NCBI GenBank assembly: GCA_947259625.1
Contig: CAMYMY010000081.1
Location: 1 to 10,838 of the forward strand
Length of the DNA stretch: 10,838 nucleotides
Origin: an uncultured Kiloniellales bacterium
Lineage (GTDB): Bacteria; Pseudomonadota; Alphaproteobacteria; Kiloniellales; JAKSDN01
Direction: 5' to 3'
Position numbers and translations under genes: made by a program
Part shown: one piece after another, positions 1 through 7,119 of the stretch
Layout: each line of letters starts with the position of its first letter
Numbering within the stretch: position 1 is the first letter of the stretch
Notes under the pieces: generated by a model
Told to the model about the DNA's origin: nothing
Databases searched by the model: none
The model's input: the letters and a program-made list of their open reading frames with translations, nothing else

Positions 1-744
1 GCCGGCGATGCGCGGCTCGAGCCCGCCCAGATAGCCGTTGCAGGCCAGCACCAGGTAGCGCGCCTTGACGCGGCCCCGGGCGGTGGTGACGGCGCTCGGC
101 CCGCCGGCGCCGGTCACCCGGCTGTTCTCGAACAGCCTTGCCCCGGCCTCGGCCGCCGCCCGCGCCAGGCCGAGGGCATAGTTGAGCGGGTGCAGGTGCC
201 CGGCCCCCTGGTCCAGCGTGCCGCCGTGGTAGATCGTCGTGCCCAGCATCTCGGCCATCTCCGCGCGCGAGACGGCGCGCAGGTGCCGATAGCCGTAGTC
301 GCGTTCCAAGTGCTCCGCGTTCTCCACCAGGTCCCGGACGTCGCCCGGCTTGTAGGCAGCGTTCAGCCCGCCCGCCCTGTAGTCGCAATCGATCGCGTGG
401 CGCTCGATGCGCGCACGCACGGTCGCCTTGGCCTCCTCGGCCAGCTCCCAGAGCTGCCGCGCGGCCGCCTGGCCCAGCCGGCGCTCCAGCTCGCCCTGCG
501 ACTTGCGCTGGCCCGTGTTGAGCTGGCCGCCGTTGCGCCCCGAGGCGCCCCAGCCGATGCGCTCGGCCTCGAGCAGCACGACGTCGTAGTCGCGCTCGGC
601 CAGGTGCAGCGCGGCCGAGAGGCCGGTGTAGCCGCCCCCCACCACGCAGACGTCGCAGGAGAGCTCGCCTTCGAGCCGGGGATGGTCGGTCAGGCCGACC
701 GCCGTGGCGGCGTAGTAGGACTCGGGGTGCTCGGATTGGGGCAT
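1..744 (-). CDS. puuB: PuuB-like FAD-dependent oxidoreductase (gamma-glutamylputrescine oxidase family), C-terminus cut by window edge
   Basis: Flavoprotein oxidase of the DAO superfamily. E. coli PuuB, the closest relative I recall, oxidises gamma-glutamylputrescine to the aldehyde and releases H2O2 in cytosolic putrescine breakdown. Only the first 248 residues are visible; the family is usually about 430. An N-terminal SYYAA stretch resembles PuuB. A Rossmann FAD motif VVGGGYTGLSAALHLAE (about residues 34-50) is followed by the ribose-binding Glu59 in VVLLEA, then IGWGASGRNGGQL (63-75), the PuuB-type version of this loop. HLHPLNYALGLA follows later. ATG 744 lies 10 bases after the stop of the upstream paralogue at 755, so the two are probably co-transcribed and perhaps translationally coupled; no clear Shine-Dalgarno is visible. 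The substrate is not proven: no glutamyl-putrescine synthetase, aldehyde dehydrogenase or hydrolase gene is in the window, so another primary or secondary amine is possible. Confidence 0.85.
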   Translation of the reverse strand, partial: MPQSEHPESYYAATAVGLTDHPRLEGELSCDVCVVGGGYTGLSAALHLAERDYDVVLLEAERIGWGASGRNGGQLNTGQRKSQGELERRLGQAAARQLWELAEEAKATVRARIERHAIDCDYRAGGLNAAYKPGDVRDLVENAEHLERDYGYRHLRAVSRAEMAEMLGTTIYHGGTLDQGAGHLHPLNYALGLARAAAEAGARLFENSRVTGAGGPSAVTTARGRVKARYLVLACNGYLGGLEPRIAG

Positions 745-754
745 GGCATGGCAC

Positions 755-2104
755 TCACTTGAGGTCGTCGGTCATCCGGTAGTAGAGCCAGGCGCCGCGC
801 AGGTACCACGGCCGGAGCGCGGCGAAGGGAAAGCGCCGGGCCGGGCCGGCCATGACCGCGGGCAGGGCCGGCTGCTCGCTGTCGCGGCCGGCGACCAGGC
901 GTGCCAGGGCCCGGCCGGTCCAGGGCGCGGTGTTCACCCCGTTGGCGTGATAGCCGTAGGCGTACCAGACGCCGGGGTCGTCCTCCAGGCGGCCGACCGC
1001 CGGCGTCAGGTCGCGGGTGAAGCAGACCAGCCCGCGCCAGAAGTGGCTGATCGGCACGTCCTTCCAGTGCGGGAAGACCTCGCCCAGCCGGCGCGCTATC
1101 CAGGCCTTCATCTTCTCGCCGTCCTCCAGCCGTCCGGTGGTGTCGCCCCGGGCGCCGAACAGGAAGCTGCGGTCGGGCAGCAGGCGGTAGTAGAACAGCA
1201 GCTGGCGCGTGTTGCAGACCGGGGTCTCGGTACGCCACTTCTGGGCGGCCAGCTCGTTCTCGGTCAGCGGGCGCGTGGTGACGATGTTGGAGAGGGCCGG
1301 CAGGATGCGCCCGTCGAAGGCCGGATGCAGCCCCTCGCGCGTGAAGCCGTTGGTCGCGACGATGACGCGGCGCGCGGCGAGGCTTCCGCCGGTCGTGACC
1401 AGCCGGTGCCGGCCTTGCGCGCGCTGCCAGTCGAGCACCCGGCTGTGCGGATGGAGTCGGGCGCCCCGGCGCTGGGCGGCGCGGCCCAGGCCGACGGCGA
1501 ACTTGAGCGGGTCGAGCGCGAAGCCCGCGGCCATGTGGAGGGCGCCGAACTGCTCGCTCGAGTCGTAGCCGACCTCGGCGAACTGCTCGCGCCCGTAAAG
1601 CGTCGTCTCGATGCCGAACAGGCGGGTGAGCGCCTCGGCCTCCTCCTCCAGCCCCTTGAACCGCCCCGGGGAGTGCGCGACGGTCAGGTTGCCGTCGCCG
1701 CGGCGCTGGTAGTCGATGCCCTCGTCCTCGCCCAGCGCGCGGACCAGGTCGATGCCGTCGAGCTGGGCGGCGTAGAAGCGCTTGGTCTCGTCCAGGCCGT
1801 AGCGCGCGATCATCGCCTGGATCGAGAGCTTGCTGGCCGGCAGGCAGCAGAACCCGCCGTTGCGCCCCGAGGCGCCCCAGCCGATGTGGCCGGCCTCGAG
1901 CACCCGGACGTCGACGCCGTGGTCGCGCGCCAGGTGGAGCGCGGCCGAGAGGCCGGTATAGCCGCCGCCGATCACCGCGACGTCGCAGCTCTCCTCGGCC
2001 TCGAGCGGCCGCAGGCCGTCGGGCGGCGGCGGCGCGCCGGCCTCCCAATAGCTTTCGACCGGCCGCGTGTCGTCGTAGACCGAGCTGTGGAAGAGGGTGT
2101 GCAT
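755..2104 (-). CDS. FAD-dependent amine oxidoreductase, DAO/PuuB family paralogue
   Basis: A complete 449-aa flavin oxidase and a full-length paralogue of the next gene. The dinucleotide-binding motif VIGGGYTGLSAALHLAR spans about residues 44-60, Glu70 sits at the end of the second strand, and IGWGASGRNGG (74-84) continues as FCCLP instead of the QL seen in PuuB proteins. This difference near the flavin suggests a different substrate. The C-terminal part carries YGYHANGVNTAPWTGRALARLV, the usual FAD-contacting end of the family, then an aromatic RPWYLRGAWLYYRM segment as in PuuB. It probably oxidises an amine in the cytosol, producing H2O2. The start at 2104 gives the expected short leader (HSSVYDDTRPVESYW) before the FAD domain, although no strong ribosome-binding site precedes it. 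It is first in a two-gene operon and divergent from the P1 peptidase. The exact substrate is unknown. Confidence 0.88.
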   Translation of the reverse strand: MHTLFHSSVYDDTRPVESYWEAGAPPPPDGLRPLEAEESCDVAVIGGGYTGLSAALHLARDHGVDVRVLEAGHIGWGASGRNGGFCCLPASKLSIQAMIARYGLDETKRFYAAQLDGIDLVRALGEDEGIDYQRRGDGNLTVAHSPGRFKGLEEEAEALTRLFGIETTLYGREQFAEVGYDSSEQFGALHMAAGFALDPLKFAVGLGRAAQRRGARLHPHSRVLDWQRAQGRHRLVTTGGSLAARRVIVATNGFTREGLHPAFDGRILPALSNIVTTRPLTENELAAQKWRTETPVCNTRQLLFYYRLLPDRSFLFGARGDTTGRLEDGEKMKAWIARRLGEVFPHWKDVPISHFWRGLVCFTRDLTPAVGRLEDDPGVWYAYGYHANGVNTAPWTGRALARLVAGRDSEQPALPAVMAGPARRFPFAALRPWYLRGAWLYYRMTDDLK

Positions 2105-2157
2105 GGCGGGCGGCGCGGTGTCGGAGGGCAGACGGCTAGGCGTTCCGGGTCGCGGTT

Positions 2158-2185
2158 GCTATAGGCTGTCCGGACCCGTCGACAA
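2158..2185 (-). promoter_or_regulatory. Possible sigma-70-like promoter for the oxidase pair
   Basis: Read on the minus strand, TTGTCG (2185-2180) and TATAGC (2163-2158) are separated by 16 bases. Each matches four of six consensus positions. Transcription would start near 2151, leaving a leader of about 46 bases before the ATG at 2104. It sits in the only gap (2105-2232) between two divergent genes, so a promoter is expected here. The match is modest. I see no comparably good promoter for the plus-strand peptidase in this gap. Confidence 0.3.
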
Positions 2186-2232
2186 TAGGCGGGGCGCCCA
2201 GCCCCGTCCATGCGAATGATCGAGGAGCCGCC

Positions 2233-3348
2233 ATGACCGATCCCCTGCTTGCCACCCCCTCGGGCCGGCCGCGCGCGCGGGCGCTGCCGGTACCCTTCGA
2301 CGGCACGCCCGGACCCTGGAACGCGATCACCGACGTGCCCGGCGTCGAGGTCGGCTACTGCACCCTCGTGCGCGGCGAGGGGCCGCTGGTCGTCGGCCGG
2401 GGACCGGTGCGCACAGGCGTGACCGCGATCCTGCCGCGCGGGCGGGCGGGCCTCGGCCTGCCGGTCTTCGCCGGCAGCCACGCGCTCAACGGCAACGGCG
2501 AGCTGACCGGCACCTTGTGGATCGAGGAGTCCGGCCAGTGCGAAGGGCCGGTCACGATCACGAATACGCACGCCTGCGGCGTGGCGCGCGACGCCACGGC
2601 GCGTTGGCTGGTCGAGCGCCACCCCGAGGCTATCGGCGACTGGGGCCTGCCGGTCGCCGGCGAGACCTACGACGGCGAGCTGAACGACATCAACGGCTTC
2701 CACGTGACGGCCGAGCATGTCTTCGAGGCGCTCGAGAGCGCGCAGACCGGGCCGCTCGAGCTGGGCAGCGTCGGCGGCGGCACCGGCATGATCTGCTACG
2801 ACTTCAAGGGCGGCTCGGGCAGCGCCTCGCGGGCGGTGACGGTCGAGGGCGAGTCCTATCTGCTCGGCGCTTTCGTGCAGGCCAACTTCGGCCACCGCCG
2901 CGAGCTGACCGTCGCCGGCGTCCCGGTCGGCCGCCACCTGCCCGGCGGCGAGCTGCGGAGCAAGCCGGCCGGCTCGATCATCGCCGTGATCGCCACCGAC
3001 GCGCCGCTCCTGCCGCACCAGCTGAAGCGCCTGGCGCGCCGGGTCGGCCTCGGAGTCGGGCGCTCGGGCGGCCTCGCCCACAACGGTTCGGGCGACATCT
3101 TCCTCGCCGTCTCGACCGCCAACGCGGCGGCCTTGGGCGCGGGCACCGGCCCCCAGTCCGCGGCCTTCCTGGCGAACGACCGGCTCGACCCGCTGTTCGA
3201 GGCGGTGGTCCAGGCGACCGACGAGGCAGTGATCGACGCCATGGTGGCCAACGAGACCATGGTCGGGCGCGACGGCAACACGGCGCCGGCCCTGCCCCAC
3301 GACCGGCTGCGCGCGCTCCTGGCGCGCTACGGCCGCGGGGCGGAGTAG
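2233..3348 (+). CDS. P1-family (DmpA/BapA-type, S58) aminopeptidase
   Basis: A 371-aa Ntn-fold peptidase of the L-aminopeptidase D-Ala-esterase/amidase family. Family members cleave themselves into two chains before a Ser, which becomes the N-terminal nucleophile, and then remove N-terminal residues from peptides, D-amino-acid amides or beta-peptides. Visible hallmarks are ITDVPGVEVGYCT near residues 32-44, the glycine-rich GSVGGGTGM (178-186), VQANFG with Asn218 (the oxyanion-hole position in DmpA as I recall it), and HNGSGDIFLA (283-292), where cleavage is expected between Gly285 and Ser286. Length agrees with DmpA at about 375 aa. A GAGGAG Shine-Dalgarno at 2221-2226 lies six bases before ATG 2233 and fixes the start. 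There is no signal peptide, so it is probably cytosolic. It is divergent from the amine oxidases, compatible with shared peptide/amine catabolism. The precise substrate cannot be read from sequence. Confidence 0.9.
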   Translation: MTDPLLATPSGRPRARALPVPFDGTPGPWNAITDVPGVEVGYCTLVRGEGPLVVGRGPVRTGVTAILPRGRAGLGLPVFAGSHALNGNGELTGTLWIEESGQCEGPVTITNTHACGVARDATARWLVERHPEAIGDWGLPVAGETYDGELNDINGFHVTAEHVFEALESAQTGPLELGSVGGGTGMICYDFKGGSGSASRAVTVEGESYLLGAFVQANFGHRRELTVAGVPVGRHLPGGELRSKPAGSIIAVIATDAPLLPHQLKRLARRVGLGVGRSGGLAHNGSGDIFLAVSTANAAALGAGTGPQSAAFLANDRLDPLFEAVVQATDEAVIDAMVANETMVGRDGNTAPALPHDRLRALLARYGRGAE

Positions 3349-3376
3349 GCGAGGCAGTCGCACGAAGCCCGAATCT

Positions 3377-3399
3377 TCCTCCCCCCTCGCGGGGGAGGA
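3377..3399. repeat. Hairpin with 9-bp arms, C/G-rich, downstream of the peptidase gene
   Basis: Arms 3377-3385 and 3391-3399 are perfectly complementary around a 5-base loop. The stem is followed by another G-rich run. No T-run follows, so it is not a classical Rho-independent terminator. It has the look of the short CTCCCCC/GGGGGAG intergenic palindromes common in alphaproteobacterial chromosomes, which is recalled knowledge rather than something tested here. A sister hairpin lies at 3480-3502. Confidence 0.6.
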
Positions 3400-3479
3400 C
3401 CGAGGAGGGGGGCTGGCTCATTCGATCCGAGTGACGCCTCCGAGGCTGGTGCGAGCAGCCTTGTCCACCCCCATCCAAA

Positions 3480-3502
3480 CCTTCCCCCGTCGAGGGGGAA
3501 GG
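3480..3502. repeat. Second hairpin with 9-bp arms, sister of the one at 3377
   Basis: The arms CCTTCCCCC (3480-3488) and GGGGGAAGG (3494-3502) flank the 5-base loop GTCGA. Stem length, loop length and C-run/G-run layout match the hairpin about 100 bases upstream. Between the two lies a smaller inverted repeat, AGGCTG/CAGCCT, near 3443-3461. Together they fill most of the 277-base gap between the peptidase and antiporter genes and probably form one composite intergenic repeat. Confidence 0.6.
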
Positions 3503-3625
3503 CTTTCTTGCCTTTCACCCGATTTCCCTAGCCGGCCAGCCCGGCGCGGTGGCCGCCAGGGACGGATTCCGCTAGGCTCCCGGCCGAGTCGCAACCGTGA
3601 TCCTCTTCAAGGGAGACCTCTTTCG

Positions 3626-4873
<1,248 letters not shown>

Positions 4874-4990
4874 GGCGGGTCCGGCGTGAGCAAACGAGCC
4901 CATGCACAGTAAAAGTCGTTTGTTTTCAAGGAGTTAGAATGCCGTTCGGGAGCGGGGCGTACGGCATAAGCTATTGAAAAACAAAGAGAA
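4874..4990. other. Spacer with a 12-codon ORF behind a strong Shine-Dalgarno and an internal hairpin
   Basis: AAGGAG (4928-4933) lies five bases before ATG 4939, which opens a frame of only 12 codons ending at TGA 4975-4977 (product MPFGSGAYGISY). The arms ATGCCGT (4939-4945) and ACGGCAT (4961-4967) are complementary and include the start codon, so an RNA hairpin could hide it. It may be a chance signal, a leader peptide, or the remnant 5' end of a gene interrupted by the repeat element that begins at 4991. Nothing favours one reading strongly. Confidence 0.3.
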
Positions 4991-5193
4991 TTCACCACAG
5001 AGGCACAGAGGCACAGAGGCACAGAGGCACAGAGGAACCAAACGCAGAACCACGAAGGCACAAAGACACAAAGGGTTTGGTTTGCGCGCTGCGCGCGCGA
5101 AAAAACGGTCCTTTCTCTTGGTGGTCTTCGTATCTTGGTGCCTTGGTGGTCCAAATTGTTGGTTCCTCTGTGTCTCTGTGCCTCTGTGGTGAA
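4991..5193. repeat. 203-bp imperfect inverted-repeat element built on CACAGAGG units (non-coding, MITE-like)
   Basis: The left end reads TTCAC, then five perfect tandem copies of CACAGAGG (4996-5035), then AACCA. The right end, read as reverse complement, is TTCAC, three units (the middle one is CACAGAGA), then AACCA (5193-5160). Inside, 5049-5073 pairs with 5126-5150 at 21 of 25 positions. The centre is a GCGCGC-rich near-palindrome around 5084-5099. The whole could fold into one long hairpin on either strand. Similar CACAGAGG arrays, which yield spurious peptides such as HRGTEAQRHRG, occur in unrelated bacterial genomes as I recall. It has no transposase and no clear target duplication. The lower GC content contrasts with flanking genes and suggests a mobile or foreign origin. 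Confidence 0.85.
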
Positions 5194-5236
5194 CCTTGTT
5201 GGTTTCCTGCCTGGGCGACATAATTGTGTTTTGTTC

Positions 5237-5270
5237 TTGACAATGGCCTTGATATAGGGTATATATCCTA
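5237..5270 (+). promoter_or_regulatory. Sigma-70-type promoter with an overlapping near-palindrome, upstream of the 277-aa gene
   Basis: A perfect -35 TTGACA (5237-5242) is followed after exactly 17 bases by TATATA (5260-5265), matching four of six -10 positions. Transcription would start near 5272, about 26 bases before ATG 5298. The 16-base TAGGGTATATATCCTA (5255-5270) covers the -10 element and is self-complementary apart from one mismatched pair, so it could be a repressor operator. The region is far richer in A+T than the coding DNA around it. The promoter is inferred from consensus and spacing only. Confidence 0.55.
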
Positions 5271-5297
5271 ACATCGGAATCGGAGCGGGAGAGGGCC

Positions 5298-6131
5298 ATG
5301 GAGTCGGACGAGTTTCTGGCCGAGGAGGGCGCGCGCGTCGCGAACTGGCTGGACGGCCTGCAGTTCCGCGGGCTCTGCCTGCCGGAGGGCTTGACCGTGG
5401 ACCAGGCCGCCCGGGAGCGCGAGGGCGCGCGGTCGGCGGCGGCGGGGCTCGCCGGCGAAGTGTGGGACGCCGGGGGCACGGGGATCGAGGCGCGGATCCA
5501 GGCCGCGCAGTTCGTCTCGGCCCACGCCGCCGCGATGGACTGGCAGGCCGAGGCCAACCGCCGCGACCTGCCGCCCCACGCCCGTGCCACCGCCCAGCTC
5601 GGCGGCCTCTGCCGCCTCAGGGCCGAGCAGCGCAAGGACCGGGAGCAGGCGATGCGCCTCGCCGAGCAGACGGCGCGCCTCGCCGCGCAGGAGACCGCCG
5701 CCAAGACCGCCGCCGAGTCCAAGGCCTGGAGTGCCGACCGCTGGGCGCTGGTCGCCGACATGGAGCGGACCCTCAAGGCCGGCATCGGCCCGCGGGCGGC
5801 CGCCGGCCTCGACCGCGAGCTCGACCCGGACTTCGATCCCGAGGCGATGGCCGATCTGGACCTCGACAGGATGGCCGACCCCGCCGCCGACCTCGACGAG
5901 ATGGCCGACCTCGCCCTCGCCCTGGCTACACCGCCGCCGGGCACCGAGGCCCCTGGCGCGGCGCGCTCCGACCCGCAGCCCGCACGCCCGCCAGCGCCCA
6001 CGAAGCCCGAGCCCGTCGGCGCCGGCGTGCCCGCGCCGCCGTCCGAGCCGGCGCCACCCTTGAACCGCCGGCAGCGCCGGGCGCTCGAGCGGCTGCGGCG
6101 GAAGGGGAGGTGGCGAGACAGGGTGGAGTGA
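5298..6131 (+). CDS. Hypothetical protein, 277 aa, with acidic patch, Pro-rich linker and basic C-terminal tail
   Basis: I do not recognise the function. The N-terminal 160 residues are predicted to be helical: MESDEFLAEEGARVANWLDGL opens the protein, ARIQAAQFVSAHAAAMDWQ lies near 65-83, and a charged, Ala-rich, possibly coiled-coil stretch covers about 105-145. Residues 172-204 are strongly acidic with MAD-x repeats (Met184, 192 and 202). Residues 211-254 are rich in Pro and Ala and probably disordered. The end is basic, starting LNRRQRRALERLRRKGRWR (255-273), and could bind nucleic acid or an acidic partner. There is no signal peptide or membrane segment. GGAGAGGG at 5288-5295 supports ATG 5298, and a good promoter lies just upstream. 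It stands alone between a repeat element and a convergent HU-like gene. The charge layout resembles small accessory or mobile-element proteins, but that is only an impression. Confidence 0.75.
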   Translation: MESDEFLAEEGARVANWLDGLQFRGLCLPEGLTVDQAAREREGARSAAAGLAGEVWDAGGTGIEARIQAAQFVSAHAAAMDWQAEANRRDLPPHARATAQLGGLCRLRAEQRKDREQAMRLAEQTARLAAQETAAKTAAESKAWSADRWALVADMERTLKAGIGPRAAAGLDRELDPDFDPEAMADLDLDRMADPAADLDEMADLALALATPPPGTEAPGAARSDPQPARPPAPTKPEPVGAGVPAPPSEPAPPLNRRQRRALERLRRKGRWRDRVE

Positions 6132-6395
6132 CCGGCTTGGTGTTGCGGTCGGCCCAATGCCGGGTCCGAGCTCTCCTACCCAACAATGCAATAACGCATA
6201 CCTCGTTAGTTTGACGTTGCCTTGATTGCTGTGAGAGCGTTCGAGGTGTCGAGGCCGGGCGCGTCGTGCGCGCCGCCCCGGAAGCGGCCGGTCGAGGAGA
6301 GCGCTTTGCCAGGCGACAACCCCGGCCGGAGCCGGGGTTGGATCAGCGGCCGTCGCCGCCTGGGTCGTGTTGCCGCTCCCGGCGTTCGAGGCGCC
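6132..6395. other. Convergent intergenic region
   Basis: The 277-aa gene (plus) and the HU-like gene (minus) end facing each other across 264 bases. The only marked structure is the strong hairpin at 6317-6340, listed separately. I see no gene with its own ribosome-binding site here; the long open frames across it are by-products of GC-rich coding DNA. Confidence 0.6.
6317..6340. terminator. Strong GC-rich hairpin between convergent genes, possible terminator
   Basis: Perfect 10-bp arms CAACCCCGGC (6317-6326) and GCCGGGGTTG (6331-6340) enclose a 4-base loop, CGGA. It lies 55 bases beyond the HU-like gene's stop and 185 beyond the stop of the plus-strand gene. The stem is strong enough to stop transcription or protect a 3' end, but neither strand has a T-run after it. 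A terminator role is therefore likely by position and not proven by form. Confidence 0.5.
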
Positions 6396-6764
6396 TTACT
6401 TCATCTTCTTCTTGAAGTACTTGCTGGCCTCGTCCTTGAGCGCCTTGCCGGCGGTGAAGCGCGGCTGCAGGGTCGCGGGCTTGGCCTTGAAGGTGGCCGG
6501 CTCGCCGGTGAAGGGGTTGGTGCCCTTGCGGGCCTTGGTCGCCGCCTTGAAGCGCATCTTGAGGCGGCCGAGATGGCCGAGCGGCACGCTGCCCGGCTTC
6601 TTCTTCTTGGTGTCCTTGAGAGCGAGCTCGGAGACGACCGGCCACAGGAGATCGAGGAACCTGTTCGCGTCCCTGCGGCTGAATTCGCAATCCCACTCGT
6701 CGCCGAACTCCTTGGTCAGGGCCGCGGAGTAGGCGTCGGCAAGCTGGGTCTTCGTCACAGTCAT
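6396..6764 (-). CDS. HU-family (HU/IHF-like) DNA-binding protein, enlarged 122-aa variant
   Basis: A nucleoid-associated, DNA-bending protein. The C-terminal half matches the HU saddle and arms: HLGRLKMRFKAATKARKGTNP (64-84) with TNPFTGEP as the tip of the beta-arm, where Pro84 is at the intercalating position, then FTAGKALKDEA (103-113), the usual HU ending. The N-terminal half begins TVTKTQLADAYSAAL like the first HU helix. Canonical HU is about 90 aa. Here about 30 extra residues fall mainly in the helical part and in a Lys-rich KDTKKKKPG loop (50-58), with a second Lys cluster KKKMK at the end. AAGGA lies about seven bases before ATG 6764 and supports the start. It is divergent from the GluR0-like gene and shares a 355-base upstream region. 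It is not a standard housekeeping HU or IHF subunit; a specialised or accessory role is inferred. Confidence 0.82.
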   Translation of the reverse strand: MTVTKTQLADAYSAALTKEFGDEWDCEFSRRDANRFLDLLWPVVSELALKDTKKKKPGSVPLGHLGRLKMRFKAATKARKGTNPFTGEPATFKAKPATLQPRFTAGKALKDEASKYFKKKMK

Positions 6765-7119
6765 GGCTTTTCCTTCGTGTTCGATCTTGGAAGAGTGAAG
6801 AGTAAGGACTCGATCCGGATATTGGCGGTGATGCCTTGTTCCGCCAACCTACGCAACCAGTGGTAAATCAAAGGTAAAGCGGCGCCCCGGGCCGGCTTGG
6901 ACTTGGCGCCCGCGGGGCCGGTGCGATACCGCTGGCGTGCGGTAGCGGTGGATCCAGCCATGAGCTGAAATGTCGGCCGAGGGTGTGCTATGTCTGCTCT
7001 CGAGGCAGACACCGGAAGAAGGAGCCTCGTCGGAGGGTCGGGGCGGCGTTGGGCGAAACCGCGGCGGCGCCTGGCGCGTTGCCCCACCGATCGACGCCAG
7101 TTGGAACAGGGACAGGCCG
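6765..7119. promoter_or_regulatory. Divergent regulatory region between the HU-like and GluR0-like genes
   Basis: This 355-base stretch holds no gene with a credible start. It carries two inverted repeats: TACCGC/GCGGTA (6927-6932 and 6939-6944) and TGTCTGC/GCAGACA (6991-6997 and 7005-7011, loop of 7). The second lies about 110 bases before the channel's start and could be an operator or a leader-RNA hairpin. Promoters for both genes are expected here, but I cannot place -35/-10 pairs with confidence. A frame open from 6970 into the channel gene is unlikely to be translated because the signal peptide begins at 7120. Confidence 0.45.

Noticed and set aside
690..2164. Long open frames on both strands over the second oxidase gene
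   Set aside because: Their products are Arg/Gly/Pro/Ala-rich low-complexity shadows of GC-rich codons; the frame with the FAD motif is clearly the real one.
1972..3363. 463-codon minus-strand frame over the P1 peptidase
   Set aside because: It mirrors the peptidase gene, has no motifs, and would also run into the divergent oxidase start.
3431..3625. 65-residue N-terminal extension of the antiporter
   Set aside because: It covers the intergenic hairpin and has no family similarity; ATG 3626 has a ribosome-binding site and begins at the first helix.
4996..5035. CRISPR array
   Set aside because: The five 8-base units are directly adjacent with no spacers and there are no cas genes; it is a tandem repeat in an inverted-repeat element.
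4934..6191. Minus-strand frames of 307-407 codons over the repeat and the 277-aa gene
   Set aside because: They read through the CACAGAGG repeat and the antisense of the 277-aa gene; such repeat-derived peptides are typical false calls.
6970..7119. 50-residue upstream extension of the GluR0-like channel, and a glycine-riboswitch-like leader
   Set aside because: The extension would bury the signal peptide, and the leader lacks the conserved glycine aptamer core; only a simple inverted repeat is present.
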